From NCBI RefSeq assembly GCF_020921035.1, contig NC_063151.1, positions 1,798,001 through 1,862,000 on the forward strand: DNA of 64,000 nucleotides, written 5' to 3'. Under the pieces are notes generated by a model. It was not told where the DNA came from and did not search any database. It saw nothing but the letters and a program-made list of their open reading frames with translations. Positions 1 to 12,800 of this stretch are shown here, piece after piece (the first letter of the stretch is position 1; each line of letters starts with the position of its first letter). The stretch comes from Rhodamnia argentea (taxonomy: Eukaryota; Streptophyta; Magnoliopsida; Myrtales; Myrtaceae). Made by a program: the position numbers and the translations under genes.

Positions 1-637
1 GTGTAAAAGAGCCAAGCTCATAGTTCCCAGGATGTGAGTGAACTTTTGGGAATGGATTCCTTTATCTCCTATTCTACCATCTGACAAAGTACCCGCATAC
101 AGCGACTAACATAAGTTAGATCCAATCCTAGAAAGTATTTGGTGAATATAGGTTAATGTTGAACACACGATATAAAAAAATGAAATAAACTATTTAAACC
201 TACAACTAGAGTTTATTATAAGTGTGCTGGCACTCAATTAGTAGCGTTGGCACGTCACTCGGCTCCTCGGCTCACTGCGATTGCAAAGACTTTCTCCTTA
301 GGTGCATGTCTCAGCAAACACAAAACGGACCACCGGGTAGATTTCAGCGACCGGCGGTTGCCTCTATAGAGAGAGAGAGAGATTTGGTGTCGGAGAGACT
401 TGATTAGACATATTAAAAGTATATAGACTCGATTAGAAAAAAAGCATGAATTGGGACAATAATAAAATAAAGTCTTCACCGTAAAAACATAGATGTCAAT
501 GGCGATGATCATGAAGGGCGGAAGGCTAGACTACGGGGACTCGGGTCTCCTGAAGACGGTGACCCCAGTCGTGAGAGAAGCGTTACCCAAGGAATACTTC
601 CACTGTGTTGTGGTCTCTTGAAGGCGGTGACCACCAC

Positions 638-678
<41 letters not shown>

Positions 679-730
679 CGAGGTGACCACCAGCAACGTT
701 GATGGTTGTATCATTCAAATTGAGAAAAAA
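1..730. other. Intergenic, no gene; GA microsatellites
   Basis: I see no coding exon here. The stretch holds a short GA run at about 368-381 and a long GA run at about 641-676. The small open frames across them are low-complexity translations of the repeat. Confidence 0.6.
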
Positions 731-1612
731 TTGTCAAAAAAGCCTTAAAATCTATTATATGGATTCAAACTCAATTATAAACTTTTCAATATGATCGATA
801 TAGTCCTAAATTTTTGGATGATTGTCTAATGTAGTCCATGTCATCAAATTAGACCGGAAATTGCCGACATAGAAGTCCAATCGGCGTCGGTCATCCTACG
901 TGACACGACCGATTGTCTAACGTGTACGAATACTCAAAACGAAGTCATTTTGCAATATGTTAAATTTTTTTATTTTTTTCTTTCTTTTTTAATGTTCATG
1001 GTCTCCTTCTTCATTCTTATTTAAACTTCTGACTGTTCTGATTTTTTTAACCTTTTTCCTCACTGTTCTTCCTCTTTTTATGCCGTCCCATTGTCATCGA
1101 GGCTTCGGCGATGACTGGCGACCCTTGCTAGCCGTACGTAGGTGAGGGCCTACAGGTCCTTGTTTGCCAGATCTAGGACAGGCGAGGGCCGTGGCCCTCG
1201 TCCAAATCTGAGCAAGTGTCAGTCGCCATATTGAGGCCCCGCAACCCCTGCCAACCCATTCTAGCAATGGTGGGGCAACATAAAAGGAAGGTGAACAATG
1301 ATGTCTTCCTCACGAGGAAGTAGAAGGAGATGAACGGTGATGTGAAAGTAAAAGAAAAGGAGAGGAAAAGCTCAGAAAATTAAATTACAAAGGATGCTAT
1401 TTCTATTCCCTTACTTCACGTTAGTTATCATTCGTACCACGTAGAATAGTCAACGCTGATTAGATTGTTATATCACCGATTTTTGGCCTAAATTAATTAT
1501 ATGGACTATATTGAAAAATCATCAAAAAATTTAAGACTACATTTGCTAAATTAAAAAGTTTATGATTAAATTAAAATCCGTATAATATGTTTAAGATTTT
1601 TTGGATAATTAT
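731..1612. mobile_element. Non-autonomous element with long inverted repeats (copy A)
   Basis: About 110-150 bp at the left end (from about 731, with words such as 'atagtcctaaatttttggat') reappears in inverted orientation at the right end (about 1480-1612) at roughly 70-75% identity by eye. The core (about 1080-1290) is GC-richer, contains 'gcgagggcc'-type words and has no long frame. The same architecture recurs at 25388-26088, and related end sequences occur at 20660-21690 and 53000-53315, so this is a dispersed family. Fold-back or Mutator-like non-autonomous DNA transposon is an inference, because I found no clear target duplication. Confidence 0.6.
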
Positions 1613-1972
1613 TCCTTCAAATAAAAGAGGAAGTGTTCATTCCTTGTTTATTATGATTTTTTTTTTCGTTTCTCATCAATAGTCCAAAGACGCACTTCCA
1701 ACCAACTTATCCAAAATCTCGGTATATGCCACCTCAGGTCCGAATAAGTTATCAAGTATTTTATCCAAACTTATTCAAGTTTTTCACATCTGAAGTCCAA
1801 AATTAAGTGCTGATAGGAAAGTATTATCCCATTCAGAGTATAGAACACAACCTTAGGAGATGTTTTATGACAAGTTACGGGTGAATAACCTCTCATCATA
1901 TAGCAACAGGTACTTTGGGCATATTAGTGGACCTATTTCATCTTAGTGTTTGCCCGTCCATCCCAATGTCCA

Positions 1973-2695
1973 TGTTGATATGCCGGTTTTGGCTCATGTT
2001 TGACTCATCTCGGAAAATTGTTGTGATGTGAAATAGTTAATATATCCTACTTGATTCATAACTCATTGTTTTAATCTTTTGAGTGAAGATAAATCCAACC
2101 GGATATATTAACAACTTCGGACTTGTGCTTTCTCTTAGCCATCTTTCCAAGTTAAGGTATTGGTCTTTTCCCACGCAACCCAACAAGTAGTATCATAGGT
2201 GGTGGTTGATTGGTGGCCTACTTCCATTGTGTATTAGTGTTTAGTGAATATCCCAAGGAAAGAATGTTGTGACCAATGTAGTTTCTAGGCAATCGTCATG
2301 GTTCGGTTTGGCGGAAGAGACCTGGAGTGAAAGTAGGTGTTGTAGTGTAGCAAGACAGCCTCATAGTTTGGTCCAAATAAAAAGACCATGATGAATGGTA
2401 GGCGTTGGAGATTCAAGTTGAGACATGTTGGTATAGAAGTAAATCAAATTAAGATGGAGCATACCTTAGCAGAAGTCACATATGAGGGGAAGATTATTGA
2501 TATGCACACGTGATTGTGTTAGAATAGTCTCATATTAGAGTATTGATGTGATGTGCAAAGTGGTTAATTAACTCATTGATTTAAGCTTTTGAATGAAGGT
2601 AAGTCTAACTGGATATGTTAAAGGGCTTAGACTTATGTTCGTTTTTGGTTATCTCCTTAGGTGAAGATATCGGATTTCTATTGCGCAACCTAACC
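1973..2695 (+). mobile_element. TRIM retroelement, diverged copy 2
   Basis: Two diverged direct repeats, about 1973-2185 and 2498-2695, share 'aactcattg..ttaa.cttttga.tgaag' and 'ggatat.ttaa' blocks. They flank about 310 bp with no coding capacity. The first repeat ends in 'caaca' and is followed at about 2188 by a decayed primer-binding site related to TGGTATCAGAG. The second is preceded by a polypurine tract 'gaggggaaga' near 2487. The internal words 'ggtggttgattggtgg' and 'gattcaagttgaga' match the better preserved copy at 20929-21584, which is in the opposite orientation. The LTR edges are approximate. Confidence 0.65.
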
Positions 2696-2922
2696 GTTAT
2701 ACGAATGAGTAATTTCCTAGACCATGTTACAAAATTGCACCTTGACTCAAGATGAAGATAGCGAATGCGAATCTGAATTATATTATAATCATTGTATTTG
2801 GATGAATATAGCTCATTCGATATAATTCATAAACGGTACCAAGTACAACATAAATAACGCTTTCATTTAATAACTTAAACTTTTAAAAATCTCATAGTGG
2901 CTCTATAATACTTAATAGGAAA

Positions 2923-3593
2923 AAGCTGGCATGATCGTCCCACTAATTCTGACGATGGGACGGTCAAATTTTACCCACAAAACTATTTTGGTGTTTCACC
3001 CTTATGATTGCCAACTTTCTTTTTTAAAAAAAATTGTAAGCTAAAATTAAAAAAAATATATGAGGAAAATATCCAATTGATAATATTCAAATAAGAAGTT
3101 GCAACTTTTAAAATAGTGGATATTAGTCTCTAGCCAAATTAAAAGATTACATGGATATTATTCTCAAAGTACAAAAGTATCCGCGTGATATGTTTGTTAG
3201 CCAAAAGTCGACTTCCGACATGTACGCACCAAATATCCTCATGATATGTAGTTCACATATAACATGTACTCATCACATATCCGCGTGATATGCATGTCAT
3301 CCAAAAGTTTACGTTTGATATGTACGTACCATATATCCACGTAATATACTTGTTAGTCAAAAATTCACGTTTAATATGTACGCATTACATATCTGCATGA
3401 TATGCTTGCCAACCAAAAATTCATGTCTTTTAATTTTATCTTATAATTTTAGCTTATAATTAAAAAAAAATTGGGCAATCAAAATGATAAAATCGGATCG
3501 ACAAATGATTCAATTTCAAAAAAAAAAAAAAAAATTGGGGTTAGGATTTGACCGTCCCACCGTCAGTATTGGTGGGATGGTGGTGCTAGCTTT
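2923..3593. mobile_element. MITE-like element with ~50 bp terminal inverted repeats and internal tandem array
   Basis: The left end (about 2923-2972: 'aaagctggcatgatcgtccc', later 'gggacggtcaaat') is matched by the reverse complement of about 3540-3593 ('aaagctagcaccaccatccc', 'gggacggtcaaat'), with roughly 80% identity over 45-50 bp. The interior is AT-rich with subterminal A/T runs. It contains about five copies of a 46-58 bp unit around 'atatccgcgtgatatg'. There is no coding capacity. Target duplications are not clear. Confidence 0.65.
3177..3430. repeat. Degenerate ~53 bp tandem repeat inside the MITE-like element
   Basis: Units anchored on 'atatccgcgtgatatg' start near 3178, 3231, 3277, 3331 and 3388. 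Each is followed by a block resembling 'ttgttagccaaaa..tcacgttt.atatgtacg'. The second unit is shortened. The array lies wholly between the element's inverted termini. Confidence 0.6.
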
Positions 3594-3682
3594 GAGTAGG
3601 GAGTTTTTAGGATAAGGACGCCTAGTTTTTAAAAGGAAACATCTTTCTATTTCCATAAAATGAAACAAATGAATTGTACTTT

Positions 3683-5472
3683 TTCTTTTTCAAGTCATTT
3701 TTGCTGATTAGGGAACGCAATTGATTTCAGCTAGCGTTATCCACGCGTTTTTGAGACCTAAATTTCCCAAGTCAAAGACGCTACCAATCTTTCAAACCAC
3801 TCGCATATGTTAGGATGTGTACGCAAGAGGATCGACTACCGACGTTCAGATGATTCTTAACGTGCAATTTGTGCGTCTACCTTATAATCTCTAGGTCATT
3901 GTATATAGGACCCAAAAATAGATTAAGCGGAATTGAACAGACAAATCCATTAGATCAAGCGAAAACTTAATCGAAAAGATTCACCACCTTATGCTATTTC
4001 GATAACATAACTTGAGTAGGAGGAACCTGTCTCGATGGATAAGTTTAATATTTCAAGTGGAACCTATATGGATCTTGGAAGCGCTCATACGGAACCCGAA
4101 ACCGTTCACCCCTAAACAATACTTTCATTTAACAATTTAAACTTTTAGAAAGCTCACAGTGGCTCTACAATATTTTATATGGTATTTGAGAGGGATGTTT
4201 TGAGTTCAAATCTTTTAAACCTCTATTTGGGCTCTTCTTCTTAGCATATACTCCCACGCTTTAATCTTGGATCAAAGTCTCCGAACTGTAAGTACTTGAA
4301 GAAATTAGGTACATCACTCGATGAGTATGTTAGGACAAGGACGCCGGGTTTTTAAAAGGAAACATTTTTCTATTTCCATTGAATGAAACAAATGAATCAC
4401 ATGTTAGATAGAAACTCCATTATATGTCCTCCTCCTGCAGCACTGCTTGTCAGAAACAGGGAACCTGACGGAGGAGTCCACGACGTTATGGGGCAACCTA
4501 ATAAAATGCTCTTTGGATGCCTCCTCAGCCGACGTGGAAACTTGAGCAACATCCATCCAACCCCAACCTGGATATGCACTGCCCTCTCCTCCTCCTTTCC
4601 AAAACTCGAGGGATAAGCATGGAAATTAATATCATCTCAATCATTAATTATACGCGGAATTCATCCTATGATTCATATTATTTACGGCCGTGACGATGAG
4701 GTCGATTTCGTCTGCTCTCTCTCCTCCTCCTTCCAGAACTTATACCAGTAACCATGTAAATTAATATCATCAACTGTCATGTAAATCCCATCGTATAATC
4801 CGCATCATCTATGGTTGCGCCGAGGAATTTGGTCAACGTTAGTCTATGGACTTGCTGATTTTTTTCTTCCAGAACCCGATATTAAGTTAACAAACTCAAA
4901 TGGGCTTTTCATTTATCCACCCTCGATTAAAAAATGTGATTTTTTTTTAAATCTCTATTAAATTTATAGGCAGGTATGGTTTTTGAATCGATGAATTTTT
5001 ATTAGCGACCCATCCTAACATCGTCTATGGATTTCGTAATTTCGTCCTGCCATGAGCAACATGATAAAAATTGAGTCTTTTCATCGACGGACGTTGAAGG
5101 CTCCGTGCTCAACTGCCTCTTATTATATAATCCAGGCGCTTTCTTCCTTCTCCTTGGTACACACTCGTTTTTCTTTCTCAGTCCAGTTAACATCCGTCAA
5201 GTCTCAAGCATTGTTCACTTCCCCTTCAGGCGCTTCAGGTTGGACGGAGAGACCTCCTCTCTTCTTTTCCACAACTTGTCTCCATCACTTCCCGTCTTTC
5301 ACTCGCTTTTTCAACATGTCACCCCTTCTTGTCTGGCCATGAAAATTATTGCTGATCAGGCTTGTTCTGTTTCTGGGTGGTGATTCTCTTGACCAGTACC
5401 GCTTGGAAACTCTGAGAAGGTGAGGCGAAGTCTCTGAAACCGTTCGTAGCGAGAGCAATTGCCGGCGAAGCC
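3683..5472. other. Intergenic; upstream region of the aminotransferase gene
   Basis: I see no supportable exon. About 4117-4397 is the right copy of the local duplication. A TATA-like 'tattatataa' at 5121-5130 lies about 340 bp upstream of the aminotransferase start codon and is a possible promoter element, with low certainty. Short frames at 5052-5383 have no recognisable product and are probably leader. Confidence 0.45.
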
Positions 5473-8400
5473 ATGATTTCAAGAAGCCTCGCCTGTCGCA
5501 GAATCGTGGCGCCGTCTTTGAGAAACAGCTCCCGCTCTTCCCTATCACAGGCTGGTGACTTAACCCGTATCTCTCTCTCTCTCTCTCTCTCTCGTTTGTC
5601 GTTTTTATAGCTTTGGACCAGCACGATGCTCATATTCTTGCTTTCTGTTCACGGGGTTGAGGACCCTTTTGATCCATTAGAAGCTTAGTCATATCTGTTA
5701 CTGCAAATTTATTTATTTTTTTCAACGGAGAGAAAAGCCCAGTAGGGAAAAAAACAAATCTTTAGAAAGGAAAGGCATTCTCGTGGAGGTGTCTCAAAAA
5801 GGAACGGGGCACGATGCTTTCATAACTCAGAGCAAAAACAGTGACTCGTGTTGAACCTTATTGGCTTCGTCGAGTAAGTGAAAGGAACTGTCAGTCTGTA
5901 ACAGAGTTTTCTTGGTGCTGAAGATCCCAGGAATGGATTCTCTTTTTCCTTTTTTGGCGTGCGAAAGTTAACAATCGCTTCAATTTGGTCAATCTAACGC
6001 AACTATTTTCAGTTCGGAGGATGCTGGGGTTACACATCTCAGGCAGCGTCGTCTCTGCTGCAGGCGTTCGAGCCATCTGTTCACAGGTAACAGGGCATGA
6101 TTCAGTTTTGTCATGACGGCTTCAGAACGTGTCTTAAACCGAAAGATTTTGATTACACGCACTGGGTGTGGGAGGGAAACACAATACTCAACGACTAAAG
6201 TTAAGTTAGCTGAGGGCCCGTTGATTAGTTTGTTTAATTGGCACTTGGTCTTCCATTTTGGAGTTAAAAAAGACCCACGTTCAACTAGGAAGGTTCATGC
6301 GCAATTGGGGCTCTCGTGGCTTGTGTTCTGAGGGAAATATTCTCAAATCTCAGCATGTGCATCAGAGTCCTGGCCGGTTGCGCATTGCCTTTTCATGCTA
6401 GATTCTCGAAAGAAGACGAGGGGAATTTGACATGTTTAGTTGGTGATTGAACCTTTTTTAAGTAAGTTGCTAATGGTTGATTGGGAACTTGCATCATCAG
6501 CTGTATTTCCACATTATGTCATCAACATCTGCACCAACTTTTGCATTCCCAGAGAAACCGTGTGAATATATAAATAATTTTGAGCAGACCAAGCGTGTGA
6601 ACTCGTGGACTGTAGAGATGAAACTGACAAAGAGGCGATGGTTAGAGCAATTTTCTCATCTCGATTTTTTTATGACTCGCTCTGGCTCTGGCTATGGCTC
6701 TGGACATGCAGGGTGGAGGATGAGTATGCGGACGTGGACTGGGACAACCTCGGGTTTGGTCTGATGCCAACGGACTATATGTACCAAATGAAGTGCACGG
6801 AAAATGGGACATTCGAACGAGGACAAGTTAGGCCTTATGGGAACGTTGAGCTTAGCCCTTCTGCAGGAGTCTTAAACTATGGGCAGGTCAGTTTTTGATC
6901 TGATCTCTGCTTCTGAGCTCTGATAGGTAGCCAAGCACACAACAGTTGTAATGTAAACCGCATTATTTCAAAAGGAAGAACAGAGAATAATGTCCCAAGC
7001 TTGAAATCGTCCTAACAAGACCGTGCTTGGAATGACGTTTCTGAGGATGAAGTGGCAGCATAAATTGCACGGACAGAAGAAGCTTGACTAAATGACACCA
7101 TGCATATGAAGCTTGACTAAAGAACAATGCGACTGAAACTTGACTAAATGACACCATGCATATGAAGCTTATCTCTAAATCTAACAGTCTGCAAAACAAA
7201 TCCAGGGGCTCTTTGAAGGATTGAAAGCACATAGGAAAGAAAACGGTAGCCTTCTGCTCTTCCGTCCAGATCAGAACGCGATCCGCATGAAGGTTGGCGC
7301 TGACAGGATGTGTATGCCTGCGCCTTCTGTTGAACAGTTTGTGGACGCTGTAAGAGAGACCGCTCTAGCTAACAAGCGATGGGTAAAAGTTTTTGTTTCT
7401 CTCTTGCTGCTCGATTAACCAATTGGTTAAAGAAAAATGTGGTAATTCGAAATTGACTTGGACTCCCGGTTATTGACGATGCTGTGGTCATTCAGGTTCC
7501 TCCTCCTGGAAAAGGGTCTCTTTACATGAGACCTTTGCTCATGGGAAGTGGTCCGGTATTAGGTTTGGCACCAGCCCCCGAATTCACATTTCTGATATAC
7601 GCGTCGCCTGTCCGTAATTACTTCAAAGTGAGTCTCTTTTTTCAAAGAAGCTATTTTGGATCAAAATTTGGACTTGAGGGATTAAATGCTTGTGTTTTGG
7701 GTACAGGAGGGCACGGCTCCCTTGAATTTGTACATTGAGGACGAGTTTGATCGTGCCTCTCGAGGTGGCACTGGAGGCGTCAAGAGTATAACCAATTATG
7801 CACCGGTGAGCATAGGATTGTTGAGGCAGATTTGAAGTTCTTTTACAACTGCTTCACGTTTACTAATGGGGATCATTCCTCCACCGAATTTGCAGGTTCT
7901 GAAAGCATTAGCCAGAGCAAAAAGCAGAGGGTTTTCTGATGTCTTATACCTCGACTCAGTTGTCAAGAATAATTTGGAGGAGGTGTCTTCTTGCAATATT
8001 TTCGTCCTGAAGGTATCATAGTAAAACAGCGTTTAAATTCAACTGTTCGATGTGATGTTTGCCAAGTTCCCGGACAAGTCATGACTCATGGCCTGAACAA
8101 ATTTGAGGACACGTCAAGTGAAAATTTCTGTGGGATATGAATCGAATATGAATCTGAAACTTGAATCTCTTGTTGCTCCTTTTGTATCTATGAAGTAAAT
8201 CTTAGCAATCATCTCATGCATTTAATTGTTTTTCTTTTTCTACCAGGGAAATGTCCTCTCAACTCCTGCTACAAACGGAACTATTCTCTCTGGAATCACC
8301 AGAAAAAGCATTATAGAAATCTCTCGTGATCTAGGATACCAGGTATATGTCTTTCAACTCCGAAACAGAGAGAACCGGCAACATTTTACCTGAAAACTGT

Positions 8401-8988
8401 AGAAACAAAATGCTTAGTTTCACAGATCATTATGGGCTTTCTGTGTGGTTAGAATAGTTATTGAATTATGAGAATACATAGGAGTTATTCCCACTAAACA
8501 TCAGCCTTAGAGACCTGATCTGCAACGCTCTGCAACGTTACATCCTGTTGCATAACCTCTGCATCACACGCCATCTTAAGTAACATAGTTTAAAATGCCT
8601 GTGAATTGTATCAGGTCGAGGAGCGTGCTGTTCCAGTGGAAGAACTAATGGAGGCCGAGGAAGTTTTCTGCACCGGAACTGCTGTTGTAGTTGCACCCGT
8701 GGGCAGTGTTACTTCTAAAGACAAAAGGTTCACCTTTTTCTCGCCGTCTTTATCAACTATAATAATTGAACTAGTATACCAAAGACCAGTCAGAACGGGG
8801 AATCAATCCATCGTGGTCTCTCATGTCAATGTTACGTGCAATTCTGACACATCTCGTTCATGGAAATTTGCAGGATCGAGTTTAAGACTGGTGCTCAAAC
8901 TGCTTGCGGGAGACTATACGATATCCTTGTCGGTATCCAGACGGGTCATATCAAGGACAAGTATGGCTGGGTTGTGGAAATCAATTGA
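5473..8988 (+). CDS. BCAT: Branched-chain amino acid aminotransferase (PLP fold type IV)
   Basis: It interconverts Val, Leu and Ile with their 2-oxo acids using glutamate/2-oxoglutarate. The model has eleven exons: 5473-5554, 6013-6086, 6501-6559, 6712-6886, 7206-7382, 7496-7627, 7707-7805, 7896-8012, 8247-8342, 8615-8727 and 8874-8988. It gives 412 residues, near the plant family length. The N-terminal ~75 residues are Arg/Ser/Ala-rich and lack acids, like a mitochondrial or plastid presequence. The mature part starts at '[14 protein letters not shown]'. The PLP-binding lysine is K259 in '[14 protein letters not shown]'. Other family blocks are '[14 protein letters not shown]', '[15 protein letters not shown]', '[15 protein letters not shown]' and a C-terminal 'LVGIQTG'. 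Exons 4-11 are all in phase. Exon 3 (59 nt) is my inference: without it exons 2 and 4 join out of frame into a stop. Its donor, GTGTGA, is weak. Mitochondrial versus plastid targeting is not decided here. Confidence 0.92.
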
Positions 8989-9586
8989 GCCCTGTGACCC
9001 ACCTTGCAAGAGATCAGTCATGGACGACAATAGACAGAGCATTGCTGTCTTCACCATGTCATCAAGAGATCGTACTTGTAAATATTTAGTTGTTTCAAAT
9101 AATGTGGTCGTTCTGATCGGTTTATTCCACCGTGCTGGTCGAGCTTCACTGCTCGAGTTAAAATTTGTTCATCTGAACTTCAATGGGAGTTCCGTCTCTG
9201 CATCATCTTCTTTGCAGTGAGGCAGCTGCTCAAATTATGGAGTGCTTCCTTGTGCCTCTTTCCTAACTTTTTTCAGATCTCTCAAGTCAAGACCATGGAT
9301 AAATTGACAATGCATAGTCCGGACTATAGGACTATTCATAGTCACGAGTGGCATATGTACTATCTCGTGTAAAATCCAAGGAACAGAATCATCATTTAGT
9401 GTCTCTAAATACTGATTAGCAACCCACCTTTTAAGGTTGTCGCATATTCTTACGATAATTTTTCCCCGTATATCCACAAAAACACATCATACTCGTAAGT
9501 TATTGAAGACATATTCCCACAGAGAAGGGTTCTGTTTTTCCAAATGTGAAGAGGAAATCATCAAACAAAGCGTGGACCCGGGAACG

Positions 9587-9859
9587 ATGGAGACATTCTT
9601 TTTACTCTCCTCTCTGCCTTCGGGGCGGATACCCAACCTCCTCCCTGTTCTCACTTCTCACCCCGAGAATCGATCCACCGCCATAAGCAAAACCTCATTC
9701 ACGACGAGCCGGCGTTTCGATACTCTTTCTCCTCCTTTAACTAAGTGGGTGCAGGGATTGAGAGGCGTAATTCACAGAAAAGGGTCCCCAAAAACATGGG
9801 TTTATCTGCCAACAACGACATTCAAAAATGACTTCTTTCAGTCGATTGAATCAAAATGA
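9587..9859 (+). other. 90-codon upstream ORF ending over the J-protein start codon
   Basis: An ATG at 9587 opens a 90-residue frame (METFFLLSSLPSG...) rich in Ser, Thr, Arg and Pro, resembling a transit peptide in composition. It ends in TGA at 9857-9859, which overlaps the J-protein ATG (9856-9858) as ATGA. The downstream frame has an in-frame TGA at 9847-9849, so the two cannot be one uninterrupted protein as read. It is either a regulatory uORF or sequence upstream of the transcript. I do not recognise the peptide. Confidence 0.4.
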
Positions 9860-12800
9860 CAGCGGGGGGTGATGGCAATCCGAGCAAGGACGAACAATGG
9901 CCGTCGTCGACAAAGAGCCGTCTTCGGGAGAAGCAGGAAAGCTTGAAGCTTTACGGCATCTTCGTTTTCGGTTTGATTGGCTCCCTCGTCACCACTTTCG
10001 CGGTAAATCTCGTAATCCCATACACGCGTTTGACGAATTGCCTTTGGTAGGAAGCTACTGGACATGGTGGGCGGGTTATATCGCGAGGTGATGCTGAAGT
10101 TTGTCATTAATTGTGGCTGATGTGTGTTTCTGCAATTCTTTGTCATTTTAAAAGCGCTTTCCCATTGTTATTCTAGTTGCTCTGCGGTGATAATTTTCTC
10201 CTTGTTTGTTGTAGGTTTTGCAGTTGCGGAGAAATGTTGATTGGTTCTATTCTCAGGTAGAAAAAGTTTGGATTGAAAAAATCAACTTGACATATGTCGT
10301 TTCCATTAACCCCGCAATTGGTATAGTCAAAATTCGACTTACAACAGACCGGCTGAATCAGTTGAAAGCTCTGTGTAGTTTCTTTAGATATGCTTCATGA
10401 TGTCAAAAGCTCTTAAAAGATTGATACAAAGTCCTTAGTGTTCTTGGCAATGTTTCTGTTGGAACTGAATATGATCTTGCAATTTGCAATGCGAGAGATA
10501 CCCAAGTCACAAGCATCAGGAAAAACATTCCGTTCAGCATTTCAGGAGGAAGCATGGAGGAGGTATAATCAGCGACTTGAGGAGGCGTATGAAGAGGAAA
10601 TGGAAAGAGTGGTAAGTTTTCAATAGGAAGAAATTTATTGTAGCCACTAAAGATAGATTTGTGAAGTTAGTGCCACTTCAGGGAGAAATTCAGTAGTAAA
10701 ATGCCTTTACCCTTGTAAATATCAGCTGGACAGTGGTAGTTTTATCACATTAATAATAGTGTACTTATAGTGCTATTGTAGACTGGCAAAGGAATGTAGC
10801 TTTTCTATCTTTTTCTTTGATCTTGCGATAGCATCAGATTTTGGGACGGTAGTGACACAGGTCAATAGTAGATGTCTATGCACAGTTTCTATTGCTTATT
10901 ATGGACTTGTGGACTTGTGGCTGAAAGTGAAATATGAATGATTTTGTTAACGAATACCTTGGGAGCACTCGTTTAACATCCAAATAAACAAACTTTATCA
11001 TTTTCAAAACACTGTTTTCCTTGCGCTATGCACTATTAGTGATTGAAAATGAAGATCTCTCTGTAGTATGTATGATTAATGAGCGCCCAAAGAAGACCCA
11101 ACTAGGAAACTCTTAACCTGTTCAGATATTGGAGACTAAATTTGATCTTTGAATCTCACCATCCAAAGAGGAGATGTAAATTTTACCCCTGCTATATAGC
11201 TTCGTCCTTTTAGGTGGATTAATATTTAAATAAGCTAGCTTCTGCTAGCTCTTTTGATTGCTGCACCGCCTATAGTCTTCCAAGGAACTAATTAGTGAGA
11301 GCAATATTCAGAATTTCAGATTCTGTTTGCTGAATGGGTAGGTATTAGAGATTATTCTATGCCTAAGATCATATATATCTTTATCCAAGCTTCAAGGTGA
11401 TACTTTATTCTGGTCTAGTGGCTTCATATATGGGGGACTTGGCTGCGTTCCTTGTTTTCTTTATCACGCCAGTGTCAATCGATGACCTTGCCAGTCGTCC
11501 TTCTGTAGGAGCGTATAAGGCGTATGCAAAGAATCTTTAACAGAGAGAGGACCAAATATAAAAGGAGTTATGACAGATGGAGTCAAAACGATACCGGTGC
11601 ATACAATTACCATTTCCAGGAGGATGATTGGTATTGGAAGGCTCACACATCTTATGGAGCTCATTGGACCAATTACAAGGAAATGTCAAGGGATAGATCA
11701 ACTTACCCGTTATCACACCATTATTCAGTTTTAGGTCTTGACAGGTAATGATAGTATGAGGAACCTGCTGTGGCTATCATCTTGAAATTGGGGAACAAAG
11801 GTTTTCAAACAGGTGCCTAACACGTAACTTGAATGATAAAGTGTGTTCATTTTTCATGTGATACTCCTTATTCTTTACTTTTTCATTTTTATTCAGGAGA
11901 AAAGTATGATCAAAGTTTAGACAATAGTGTTGCCATGTTATATATTATGAAATTTGGATCAAATGTCCATCAATGTCATATGCAAAGTGCATAGCAGAAT
12001 GAGTAAGCTACTTCAAGGATCATCGCCTTTTCAGAAATGCTTATAGGACTCTGTTATGTTGGGCATCGATCCATTGTCTAATGCATGAGGATAAGCTATT
12101 CTTCTACTTTGAATGGGTTTTTGGACCTTGCAGCTGTCACTTGACATATATTGTCAGCTTGTTTCTGGAAGCAGCACAGACTCTTGTCAATTCATGCTTG
12201 TCCACACGATGTCGACTGTCATATCTTCTGTATGATGATGTGATAACAGGAGTTCTATAACTATGCTCAAATTATTCTCCTTTACAGGAGTAATGGAGAC
12301 TCATTATGTGGAGTTCCAAATATTGCATCTCCATTGACTTGATTTTCACTGGAGTCAGTAACTAATAAAATGTTTGAGCTTGTCTCTAGCATTGACATTT
12401 ATGTTTCCTGACTGGTCTTTTGTGCAATAGGTCCCGAAGGACACCATACACGGAAGCAGAGATCAAGGTATGAAGCAGGATGTGTTTAAAGATGGCTTTG
12501 CCAGACTGTTTACTGATTGTCAGATATGTGCATCCTCCAATACCACCCCCAGAAAAAATACTTCACTAACACATTAACTGGAAACATGTCACATGATTTT
12601 AGTTCTGGGGCAGGCACGTTTGTTTAGCATTTGCTTGAGTTCACTAATTTGAGCATGCATACGCCTATGAGACTGCTGTTGTCTCTTCTACTGTGCTATC
12701 CGCATGGCTCAGATACTGTACGTAGTATCCGAGTTTGATCATGCTGCATAGTGTATGTTTCCTCTCTGTGACTTCCATCTTCTATTGCTTTATATAGTGA

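Larger units (their letters stand above)
2862..3682. repeat. Left copy of a local duplication, split by a MITE-like element
   Basis: The sequence at about 2862-2918 (including 'gtggctctataatactt') and at about 3605-3682 ('aaggacgcctag', then 'ttttaaaaggaaacat') reappears in the same order and orientation at about 4117-4175 and 4325-4397. Between the blocks the left copy carries the MITE-like element 2923-3593. The right copy carries unrelated sequence with a retroelement primer-site-like word. The whole is probably a relic of a repeated retroelement. Confidence 0.55.

Noticed and set aside
5891-6076. Minus-strand frame over aminotransferase intron 1/exon 2
   Set aside because: It is an antisense shadow without motif.
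8606-9220. 204-residue plus-strand open frame
   Set aside because: It starts in aminotransferase exon 9 but then reads through the last intron and shifts frame in exon 10. It is not a separate gene.
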